Positions 57,636 to 64,000 of a stretch of 64,000 nt of DNA are shown in pieces. A program made the position numbers and the translations under genes. Under the pieces are notes generated by a model. It had not been told where the DNA came from and did no database searches. It saw only the letters and a program-made list of their open reading frames with translations. The stretch lies in contig NZ_CP063808.1 in NCBI RefSeq assembly GCF_018128905.1, forward strand, positions 8,308,001-8,372,000, written 5' to 3'. How positions within the stretch are numbered: the first letter of the stretch is position 1; every line of letters starts with the position of its first letter. Source of the DNA: Streptomyces sp. A2-16. Lineage in GTDB: Bacteria; Actinomycetota; Actinomycetes; Streptomycetales; Streptomycetaceae.

Positions 57636-58819
57636 ACCGGGTACGCCTGCACCCGCTGGACTCCCGCCCCGACGGCGACGAGTGGATCGTGGGCCGCAGG
57701 GCGACCGGCCGCTTCGTCGCCCTGCCCGAGGTGGGCAAGCAGGCCCTCGATCTGCTCGGCCAGGGCCTGACCCCGGCCGAGGTCGGCGAACGGCTCCGGG
57801 CCCGGACCGGCGACGACATCGACGTGGCGGACTTCGTGGAAGCGCTGCTCGGACTCGGGTTCGTGGCCGAGGTCGACGGCCGGGAGATCGACCAGGAACC
57901 CCCGCCGACACCGACGCTGGCGTGGATACGGCCCCGCCATGTGCGCCTGCTGCTCAGCCCCGCCGTTCCCGTGGCCCTCGCCCTGCTCATCGCGGTCACG
58001 CTGCTCAGCCGCCCGCCCGTGCCGCTCGACCACCGGACCCTGCTGTGGAGTCCGCACGGCAGCGCGGTCGTCGCCCTCGGCGCGGGTGTCGGCTGGAGCC
58101 TGCTGCTGCTCCACGAGTGCGCCCATCTGCTGACCGCCCGCGCGACCGGGGTGGCGGGGCGGATACGGCTCGGCACGCGGCTGCAGTTCCTGGTGATGCA
58201 GACGGACATCAGCGGCATCGAACTCGCCCCGCGTCGCCACCGGTTGACCGCCTACCTCGCCGGTATCGCGACCAACCTGACGGCCGCGTCCCTCGCCGCC
58301 CTCGCCGCGGGTGCCACGACCGGCACGCCCCGCCGCGTCCTGGCCGCCGTGACCCTGCTCGCCCTGCTTCCCCTCCCCTTCCAGTTCCTGGTCTTCATGC
58401 GCACGGACCTGTACTTCGTCCTCCAGGACCTCACGCGCTGCCGCGACCTGTTCGGGGACGGGGTGGCGTACACGAGGTACCGGGCCCGGCGGCTGCTGCG
58501 GCGCCGGGGCCGCCGTACGGGCGAGCCGGACCCCAGTCGCCACCTGCCCGCGCACGAACGGCGGGCGGTCCGCGTGTACAGCGTGGTGCTGGTCGTCGGC
58601 ACCACGCTGTGTCTCGCGTTCTTCGCCGCCGTCACCCTGCCCGCGGACGCCGTGCTCCTCGCCCGCGCGGCGGCCGAGTCGGTCACCGGGGACTCGGCCT
58701 GGGACCGGCTCGACGGGATCGCCGTGGTCGTCGTGCTCGGCGCACTGCACGCCCTGTGGCTGCGCACCTGGTGGCGGGGGCGCCGGCTCAGACGGACACC
58801 ATCCCGCCCGTCGCGTTGA
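57632..58819 (+). CDS. M50 (site-2-protease-like) membrane peptidase with PqqD-like N-terminus
   Basis: 395 residues. The first about 90 residues (EWIVGRRATGRFVALPEVGK ... DIDVADFVEALLGLGFVAEV) look like a PqqD/RRE-type peptide-binding winged helix. Several hydrophobic helices follow; the zinc motif HECAH in WSLLLLHECAHLLTARATGV is within one, and a second acidic motif in FMRTDLYFVLQDLTRCRDLF takes the place of the S2P NPDG region. It is coupled to the E1-like gene (GTGA), so the two probably act on the same substrate. It could cleave or export the peptides; proteolytic activity is inferred. Its 3' end overlaps the convergent SDR gene by 32 bases. Confidence 0.82.
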   Translation: MNRVRLHPLDSRPDGDEWIVGRRATGRFVALPEVGKQALDLLGQGLTPAEVGERLRARTGDDIDVADFVEALLGLGFVAEVDGREIDQEPPPTPTLAWIRPRHVRLLLSPAVPVALALLIAVTLLSRPPVPLDHRTLLWSPHGSAVVALGAGVGWSLLLLHECAHLLTARATGVAGRIRLGTRLQFLVMQTDISGIELAPRRHRLTAYLAGIATNLTAASLAALAAGATTGTPRRVLAAVTLLALLPLPFQFLVFMRTDLYFVLQDLTRCRDLFGDGVAYTRYRARRLLRRRGRRTGEPDPSRHLPAHERRAVRVYSVVLVVGTTLCLAFFAAVTLPADAVLLARAAAESVTGDSAWDRLDGIAVVVVLGALHALWLRTWWRGRRLRRTPSRPSR

Positions 58820-59546
58820 CGAACGTCCCGGTGATGCCGCCCGCGTGGTCGCCGGCGAGGAACACCGCGGTGGCGGCGACCTCCGCGAGGGTCGGGTTGC
58901 GGCGGGTCAGGCGCATCCCGGCGAGCTGGTCGACGATGCCCCGGACGGCGCTCTCGTCGATGGCGGGGTTGACCGCGGAGAGCTTCTCGACCGTGAACGT
59001 CTCCGGCACCCCCGCCACCCACAGCCCCACCGCACGCACCCCGCGCGGCCCCAGCTCGATCGCCAGGTTGCGCACCAGCGTGTCGATCGCCCCGTCCGCG
59101 GGGCCGGTGCCGCCCATCATCGGACTGCCGTGCGCGGAACCGCTGTTGAGGGCGATGATCACACCCGAGCCGCGTGCGGCCATCCGGCGTCCGGCGGCGC
59201 GGGCGGTGATGAGGTTCGCGCGCAGACCGTCGACGACCGGCCTCATGAAGTCGTCGACCGCCATGTCGGTCAGGGGCGCGCCCTGCACATCGCCGCGCGT
59301 GACCAGGTTGACGGAGATGTCGATGTCCCCGACCCGCTCGGCGTGCGCCTCCACGGCCGCCTCGTCCAGCGCGTCCACGACGGCGACCTCGGCGTTGTCG
59401 ATGTCGGCGGCCACCGCCTCCAGGGTCTTGCGGGTGCGGCCGACGAGGTGGACCCTCGCGCCCTGCTCGGCGAAGGCGCGGGCGACGGCCCCGCCGATGG
59501 ATCCGCCGGCGCCGTAGACGATCGCGGTCTTGTCGGTGAGCAGCAT
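58788..59546 (-). CDS. Short-chain dehydrogenase/reductase-fold protein lacking the catalytic Tyr/Lys
   Basis: 252 residues. NAD(P)-binding IVYGAGGSIGGAVARAFAEQ and C-terminal HAGGITGTFVNATGG are typical of the family. In the catalytic helix, where other members read Y-x-x-x-K-A-A, this one reads GTGPADGAIDTLVRNLAIEL: Tyr and Lys are replaced (Lys by Asp). Ser in NSGSAHG may correspond to the catalytic Ser. It may be an atypical or inactive member. ATG 59546 with AAGGAG upstream. It stands alone. Confidence 0.85.
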   Translation of the reverse strand: MLLTDKTAIVYGAGGSIGGAVARAFAEQGARVHLVGRTRKTLEAVAADIDNAEVAVVDALDEAAVEAHAERVGDIDISVNLVTRGDVQGAPLTDMAVDDFMRPVVDGLRANLITARAAGRRMAARGSGVIIALNSGSAHGSPMMGGTGPADGAIDTLVRNLAIELGPRGVRAVGLWVAGVPETFTVEKLSAVNPAIDESAVRGIVDQLAGMRLTRRNPTLAEVAATAVFLAGDHAGGITGTFVNATGGMVSV

Positions 59547-59622
59547 GCTGAGCTCCTTGGAAGAGGTGCGTACGTGACCTCCATGCAGACGTACGACCCC
59601 GCGGATGCTCATCGGTCGGGGG

Positions 59623-60966
59623 TCACAGGCGCAGGGGCAGCCCGAACGCGGGGAAGAGGTGCGGCTCGAAGGAGGTGATCTCCGCGATGCGGTCGCCGTG
59701 GCCGTCGTCCCCGAAGCGCAGGACGTCCAGGACCTGGGCGCGGTGGACGCCGGTGCCGGGCCTGCGGACGTAGTGCGCCGTGGCTAGCTGGCCGTTGGCA
59801 CGGGTGGGCAGGCTGCGCCAGTGCCCGAAGAACATCGGGGAGGCGGGATCGAGGCTGACCCGCACGAAGTCGACTACCGCGTCCCGGCCCACGAACCAGA
59901 ACGGGTTCGGCGGCATGGTGAGGGTGATGTCCTCGGTGAGCAGCGCGCCCATCGCGTCGAAGTCGAGGCGTCCGACGGCGGCCATGTACCGGTCGAGCAC
60001 GGCCTGTTGACCGTCCGTGGGCACGGTGGGCCGCCAGTCGGCACGCTCCCGGGGCAGGTGCTCGCGCAGGGTGGGCCGGGCCCGCTGAAGTGCGCTGTTG
60101 ACGGAGGCCACGCTGGTCTCCAGGGCCTCGGCGGTCTCGGCGGCGGTCAGCCCGAGGGCGTCGCGCAGGACCAGTGCGGCCCGTTGGCGCGGGGGCAGGT
60201 GCTGGATCGCGGCGAGGAGGACGAGTTCCAGGGTCTCCCGGGAGACGGCGGCGGACTCGGGCTGCTCGTGCTCCTCGGTCAGGGGCATCTCGTCGTCGGG
60301 GTAGGGCTGCAACCAGGTGACGCGGACGGGCGGTTCCCCGTCGCCGTGGTTCATCCCCGGCACCGGTTCGTAGCGCTGCGGGCGGCGCGCGGTCCGCCGT
60401 AGAAGATCGAGACAGGCGTTGGTGGCGATCCGGTACAGCCAGGTCCGCGCGCTCGCCCGCCCCTGGAAACCGTCCCGCGCCCGCCAGGCCCGCAGGAAGG
60501 TCTCCTGAACGAGGTCCTCGGCCTCGTCGTACGACCCCGTCATGCGGTAGCAGTGCACCTGGATCTCACGGCGGTACTGCTCGGTGAGGGTGGCGAAGTC
60601 GGTCTCGGTGAGTTGCGTAACGGGGGTGGCCGTTACGGCTCCGGCTGTCACGGGGGTGGCCGTGACGGAATCCCCGGTGTCCTGGGCGGTGTCGCGTGCC
60701 GTGCGCGCCACCCGCCTCAACCGCGCGACCGACTCCGACAGTTCGGTGACGGTCGCGTAGAGCGCCGCCGCCGGCCTGGGCGCCAGCCGCCCCGCCTTGC
60801 GCCCGATGTCGTCGATGAGCCCCTGCACGGTCAGCCCCTGCGGTTGCCGCCGTTCCCGGTACGCCTTCTGCCGGCAGGCGGCAGAGCAGTACACGGAACC
60901 ACGACCGGTACGCCCGGCCCGCGCGGCGAGCGCCTTCCCGCACACCGGGCATCCGCCTGCGACCAT
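59623..60966 (-). CDS. Zinc-finger / ECF sigma factor / SnoaL-like fusion protein
   Basis: 447 residues. An N-terminal Cys4 finger (GGCPVCGKALAARA ... VYCSAACRQKAYRERR) and coiled helices lead through a Thr/Val repeat linker (VTATPVT twice) into a sigma-70 region 2 (YRREIQVHCYRMTGSYDEAE DLVQETFLRAWRA), region 4 (HLPPRQRAALVLRDALGLTA AETAEALETSVASVNSALQR) and a SnoaL/NTF2-like C-terminus (DRYMAAVGRLDFDAMGALLT). The SigJ/TIGR02960-type sigma plus NTF2 layout is common; the fused finger is not. ATG 60966 with GGAGG upstream. The C-terminal domain may act as a ligand-sensing regulator in place of an anti-sigma factor. Confidence 0.85.
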   Translation of the reverse strand: MVAGGCPVCGKALAARAGRTGRGSVYCSAACRQKAYRERRQPQGLTVQGLIDDIGRKAGRLAPRPAAALYATVTELSESVARLRRVARTARDTAQDTGDSVTATPVTAGAVTATPVTQLTETDFATLTEQYRREIQVHCYRMTGSYDEAEDLVQETFLRAWRARDGFQGRASARTWLYRIATNACLDLLRRTARRPQRYEPVPGMNHGDGEPPVRVTWLQPYPDDEMPLTEEHEQPESAAVSRETLELVLLAAIQHLPPRQRAALVLRDALGLTAAETAEALETSVASVNSALQRARPTLREHLPRERADWRPTVPTDGQQAVLDRYMAAVGRLDFDAMGALLTEDITLTMPPNPFWFVGRDAVVDFVRVSLDPASPMFFGHWRSLPTRANGQLATAHYVRRPGTGVHRAQVLDVLRFGDDGHGDRIAEITSFEPHLFPAFGLPLRL

Positions 60967-61038
60967 GTGCGCCTCCGGGAGTTTCGTAACGCGCTGCCGC
61001 AGTGACGCTACAACGCCTCGCGGCCTCGGCGCGCCCTC

Positions 61039-61974
61039 CTACCGGCGCGGCGAGGGCAGGGCCAGGTCCGTCGGGCTCTTCCGGTGGCCCCGCCCGGAGG
61101 AACCGAAGGACTGCCGGACGGGCGGCCGCACCCCCGACTGCCCCGCCACCGTCGCCCCGAAGGCGAGCGCCATGCCGGCCAGCTGGACCGGGGTCAGGGT
61201 CTGGTCGAGCGCCGCCCAGCCGACGACCGCGGCGGTCAGCGGGGACAGGGGGCCGAGGAAGGTGACCTGGGTGGCGGTGAGGCGGCCGATGCCGCGGAAC
61301 CAGAGCCAGTACGCCACCGCCGTGTTCGCCAGCGCGAGGTAGAGGTAACCGCCGACCGCGCGGCCGTCCAGGGCGGGCGGGGCGCCCTCGACGAGGAGGG
61401 CGAGCGGCGCGATGAGCAGGCCGCCGGCGGTGAGCTGCCAGGCGGTGAGGGCGAGCGGGCCAACACCCTCGGGGCGGCCCCAGCGCTTGGTCAGCACGGT
61501 CCCGGCGGACATCGAGGCGGCGGAGGTGAACGCCGCCGCCACGCCGACGGCGTCGAGGGCCCCGGCCGCCTTGAGCACGACCAGGCTGACACCGAACGCG
61601 GCCACCACACCGGTGAGCACGCTCCGCGCGGTGGGCCGCTGCCCCAGCAGCACCGCCGACAGCCCGACGACGATCAGCGGCCCCACCGATCCGACCACGG
61701 CGGCCATCCCGCCCGGCAGCCGGTACGCCGACAGGAACAGCAAGGGGAAGAACGCCCCGATGTTCAGCGCCCCGAGCACCGTCGCCTTCCCCCACCAGAC
61801 CCCGCGCGGCAGCACCCGGGCCAGGGCCAGCAGCACCAGCCCGGCGGGCAGCGCCCGCATCATTCCGGTGAACAGGGGCCGGTCGGGCGGGAGGAACTCG
61901 GTGGTGACGGCGTAGGTGGTGCCCCAGGAGACGGGGGCGAGGGCGGTGAGGAGGATGACGGCGGGGCGGTTCAT
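61039..61974 (-). CDS. EamA/DMT-family exporter
   Basis: 311 residues with ten predicted helices in two EamA halves: VILLTALAPVSWGTTYAVTT with FTGMMRALPAGLVLLALARV, and SAGTVLTKRWGRPEGVGPLA with LYLALANTAVAYWLWFRGIG. It probably exports a small metabolite or drug. ATG 61974 with AAGGG six bases upstream. Divergent from a MarR gene, with a perfect palindrome between them, so it is likely repressed by that regulator until its ligand appears. Confidence 0.9.
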   Translation of the reverse strand: MNRPAVILLTALAPVSWGTTYAVTTEFLPPDRPLFTGMMRALPAGLVLLALARVLPRGVWWGKATVLGALNIGAFFPLLFLSAYRLPGGMAAVVGSVGPLIVVGLSAVLLGQRPTARSVLTGVVAAFGVSLVVLKAAGALDAVGVAAAFTSAASMSAGTVLTKRWGRPEGVGPLALTAWQLTAGGLLIAPLALLVEGAPPALDGRAVGGYLYLALANTAVAYWLWFRGIGRLTATQVTFLGPLSPLTAAVVGWAALDQTLTPVQLAGMALAFGATVAGQSGVRPPVRQSFGSSGRGHRKSPTDLALPSPRR

Positions 61975-62001
61975 GGCGGGCCCTTCATGATTAGCTCGAC
62001 A

Positions 62002-62029
62002 GAAAGTAGCTTACTCCTAAGCTACTTTC
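62002..62029. promoter_or_regulatory. MarR-type operator palindrome
   Basis: GAAAGTAGCTTA, spacer CTCC, TAAGCTACTTTC: two perfect 12-base arms, 27 bases upstream of the DMT exporter and 50 upstream of marR. Confidence 0.8.
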
Positions 62030-62051
62030 CCGCAAGCCACTTTCTTGCGGG
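62029..62051. promoter_or_regulatory. Second inverted repeat in the marR leader
   Basis: CCCGCAAG, spacer CCACTTT, CTTGCGGG: 8 perfect pairs touching the MarR-type palindrome and lying between it and the marR start. It could be a second operator or an mRNA hairpin. Confidence 0.5.
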
Positions 62052-62079
62052 CAACCCTGCACCCACGGATACTCGACCC

Positions 62080-62589
62080 ATGAGTGCACAGCGCAAGGAC
62101 GCCGTCGACGCGATCATCGACCAGTGGGCGGCCGCGCGACCCGACCTCGACACCGGGCCCATGGAGGTCTTCGGGCGGATCTACCGCCTGGCCCGCATCA
62201 TGGGCGACCGCACGGAGAAGGCGTACGCCCCCTACGGCATCTCCCGCGGCGAGTTCGACGTCCTCGCCACTCTGCGGCGGGCCGGCGAGCCGTACACCCT
62301 CTCCCCCCGTCGGCTCTCCTCGACGCTGATGCTCACGACGGGCGGCATGACGGGCCGCCTGGACAGACTGGAACGCGCCGCCCTCCTCCGCCGCTCCCCT
62401 GACCCCCACGACCGCCGGGGCCTCCAAGTGACCCTGACGGAGAAGGGGTTGGCCCTGATCGACGAGGCAGTGGAAGCGGGCCTGGCAGCCCAGACGGAGG
62501 CCCTCTCCGCCCTCGACGAGGAGAAGGCCGACCAACTGGCCTCCCTGCTCAGGGAGTTGCTCGAGGGGACCCAGAACTCACCGGAGTGA
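62080..62589 (+). CDS. MarR-family transcriptional regulator
   Basis: 169 residues. Winged helix-turn-helix: YGISRGEFDVLATLRRAGEP, then LSPRRLSSTLMLTTGGMTGR LDRLERAALLRRSPDPHDRR (the DHRR-type wing) and LTEKGLALIDEA. Such repressors release DNA on binding a phenolic or drug-like ligand. ATG 62080 has no strong Shine-Dalgarno. Divergent DMT exporter and shared palindrome make a self-contained sensor-exporter pair. Confidence 0.92.
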   Translation: MSAQRKDAVDAIIDQWAAARPDLDTGPMEVFGRIYRLARIMGDRTEKAYAPYGISRGEFDVLATLRRAGEPYTLSPRRLSSTLMLTTGGMTGRLDRLERAALLRRSPDPHDRRGLQVTLTEKGLALIDEAVEAGLAAQTEALSALDEEKADQLASLLRELLEGTQNSPE

Positions 62590-62640
62590 ACCCGTGAACC
62601 GGGCCTTCCGCGGCCCCTTACCGAGAGCCGTCCCCGGGCT

Positions 62641-64000
62641 TCACCCGACATGCCTCGCGAGCGCCGCCTCGATCTCCCGCCCGGTCGCTCCCTCCGCCGC
62701 CCACGCCGCATAGCCGTCGGGCCGCACCAGCACGGTCGTACGCCGTTCGCTCGCCCAGCGCTCCACGGCGAGGCGGTCCTTGCGGGTGGCGTGGTCGTCG
62801 TGGGGCTCGGGGGTGATCAGGACGAACCTGCCGCCGCGCAGGGACTCGTGAAGGCGACCGCCGCCGGCGAGGGCCACGTCCGGGACGCGGGTGCCGGTCA
62901 AGGGGTGGGCGCCGCGGGGGACGGGGTACCGGTAGCCGATTCCGGTGAGCCGGCCGAGCATCCTGCGGCGGGCCGGGGCGACTCGGCCGAGGACCGCCGT
63001 CAGGGCCGCGCGCAGGGCCAGTTCCCAGGGGCGCTCGGCCATCGCGAGGCGGACGATGCCCCCGCTGCTGCGCAGGACCGCCCTGCCGACCGGGTGGCGT
63101 TCGGCCTCGTAGGTGTCGAGGAGTCCCGGCGCCGCGTGGCCGCCCACCACCTGGGCCAGCTTCCAGCTCAGGTTCGCCGCGTCCTGGAGGCCGGTGTTCA
63201 TGCCCTGGCCGCCCGCCGGGGTGTGGACATGGGCGGCGTCGCCGGCCAGGAAGACGCGGCCCACCCGGTAGGCGGGGGCCTGGCGTTCGTCGCTGTGGAA
63301 GCGGGACATCCAGCGGGCGTCGTGCATCCCGAAGTCGCGGCCTAGCGCGAGCCGGGTGACCTCCCTGATCTCGTCGAGGTCGAGGGGCGCGCTGTCGGGG
63401 ACGTCGTGGGCGCGGTTCCAGGCGATCACACGGTGGTAGCCGTCGCCGAAGGGCGCGATGAAGGCGAAGGCGTCACCCACGGTGTTGACGGTGAGCAGGG
63501 TCTCGGGCTGCTCGGCCAGGCGGACGTCCGCCAGCACCACGGAGCGGATGACCGAGCGGCCGGGGAAGGGCAGGCCGATCGCGTCGCGCACGGCGCTGCG
63601 CATGCCGTCGGCACCCACGACGTACGCGGCCCGCAGGGACCGAGTGCCTCCGTCGGGGTCCCTGACCTCGACCGTCACGCCGTCCTCGTCCTGGGAGAGG
63701 CCCGTCACCTCGGTCTCGTACCGGAAGGCGACGCCCGCCTCCACCGCCCGTCGCTCCAGTGCTTTCTCGACCTCGTACTGCGGGAGGACGAGGAGGTGGT
63801 TGAACCGGGAGGGGAGGTCCGCGAGGTCGATGGTCAGGCTGCCGAACAGGCGCAGTTTGTCGAGGCGCTGCCCGAGCGCCTCCAGTCCGTCGGCGAGACC
63901 GCGGGAGTCGAGCTGTTCGAGGGTGCGGGCGTGCAGGACGAAGGCGCGGGAGAGGTTGCTGATCCCGTGCGGGCGCTTCTCCACGACCGTCACGGGGACG
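62641..64000 (-). CDS. FAD-dependent aromatic monooxygenase, N-terminus cut by right window edge
   Basis: About 452 residues visible. The start lies outside; the first residues seen (VTVVEKRPHG) belong to the end of the FAD beta-alpha-beta unit, so roughly 20-30 residues including GxGxxG are missing. DG motif VVGADGMRSAVRDAIG, GD motif VFLAGDAAHVHTPAGGQGMN TGLQDAANLSWKLAQVVGG, and a thioredoxin-like C-terminal part (FVLITPEPHDDH ... TTVLVRPDGYAAWAAEG), as in PheA/TfdB-type phenol hydroxylases and polyketide oxygenases. It hydroxylates an aromatic ring using NAD(P)H and oxygen; substrate unknown. Confidence 0.9.
   Translation of the reverse strand, partial: VPVTVVEKRPHGISNLSRAFVLHARTLEQLDSRGLADGLEALGQRLDKLRLFGSLTIDLADLPSRFNHLLVLPQYEVEKALERRAVEAGVAFRYETEVTGLSQDEDGVTVEVRDPDGGTRSLRAAYVVGADGMRSAVRDAIGLPFPGRSVIRSVVLADVRLAEQPETLLTVNTVGDAFAFIAPFGDGYHRVIAWNRAHDVPDSAPLDLDEIREVTRLALGRDFGMHDARWMSRFHSDERQAPAYRVGRVFLAGDAAHVHTPAGGQGMNTGLQDAANLSWKLAQVVGGHAAPGLLDTYEAERHPVGRAVLRSSGGIVRLAMAERPWELALRAALTAVLGRVAPARRRMLGRLTGIGYRYPVPRGAHPLTGTRVPDVALAGGGRLHESLRGGRFVLITPEPHDDHATRKDRLAVERWASERRTTVLVRPDGYAAWAAEGATGREIEAALARHVG

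Noticed and set aside
54683..58819. Lanthipeptide, lasso or TOMM (azole) cluster
   Set aside because: No LanB/C/M, no asparagine-synthetase-like or transglutaminase-like lasso enzymes, and no YcaO; the peptides have no Cys.

Overview
The window is chromosomal DNA of a high-GC actinobacterium, almost certainly a Streptomyces. Codon third positions are overwhelmingly G/C, GTG starts and 4-base GTGA/ATGA overlaps are common, and mycothiol-type, BioY, ROK and HD/SpoIIE families appear in the order I remember from the tig-rpiB-sodF-pepN stretch of Streptomyces chromosomes. No transposase, integrase, CRISPR array or plasmid/phage module is visible, so this is ordinary chromosome with a few accessory inserts.

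Layout. 1-1450: start of trigger factor (tig, reverse, cut by the left edge), tRNA-Pro and tRNA-Gly. 1.5-8.4 kb: two small membrane proteins, an acyltransferase-3, an HD hydrolase translationally coupled to a MacB/FtsX-type ABC exporter, and a membrane SpoIIE-type phosphatase. 8.5-12.8 kb: Eis-like acetyltransferase, Nei-type DNA glycosylase, rpiB and an amino-acid permease. 12.9-18.5 kb: receptor-like Ser/Thr kinase, secreted LPKTG protein, FAD oxidoreductase behind a long palindrome, and bioY. 18.7-25.2 kb: a sulfonate-type sulfur-scavenging cluster (ROK regulator, lipoprotein binding protein, permease, ATPase, LLM flavin monooxygenase, TauD-type dioxygenase) containing two short leader-peptide genes, one ending in Cys codons. 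25.3-27.5 kb: second amino-acid permease and sodF with a textbook Nur box. 27.5-33 kb: DUF574 methyltransferase, histidine phosphatase, and two FGGY sugar/polyol kinases around a D-2-hydroxyacid dehydrogenase. 33-42.4 kb: zinc-ribbon protein, Rv2466c-like thiol protein, aminopeptidase N copy 1, an uncharacterised protein, glycosyltransferase, a secreted beta-lactamase-fold hydrolase and a Tat metallophosphoesterase. 42.6-51.9 kb: a Nudix/PPOX/VOC operon divergent from a CGNR regulator, a large secreted subtilase, an ECF sigma factor with its probable membrane partner, asd and DUF1203. 52-54.6 kb: aminopeptidase N copy 2.

The most novel region is 54.7-58.8 kb. Two tandem peptide genes of 25 and 24 codons, missed by normal ORF length cut-offs, sit upstream of an M14-type zinc carboxypeptidase and divergently from an E1/ThiF-like adenylating enzyme with an N-terminal RiPP-recognition-like domain. 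The enzyme is translationally coupled to an M50 (site-2-protease-like) membrane peptidase with a PqqD-like N-terminus. Codons 4-19 of the two peptides differ at five positions, all synonymous. I read this as an undescribed ribosomal peptide (RiPP-like) pathway; no YcaO, lanthipeptide synthetase or radical-SAM enzyme is present in the window.

58.8-64 kb: SDR protein without the usual Tyr/Lys pair, a zinc-finger/ECF-sigma fusion, a DMT exporter divergent from a MarR regulator across a strong operator-like palindrome, and an FAD monooxygenase cut by the right edge. All family calls come from reading motifs by eye; no database search was run.
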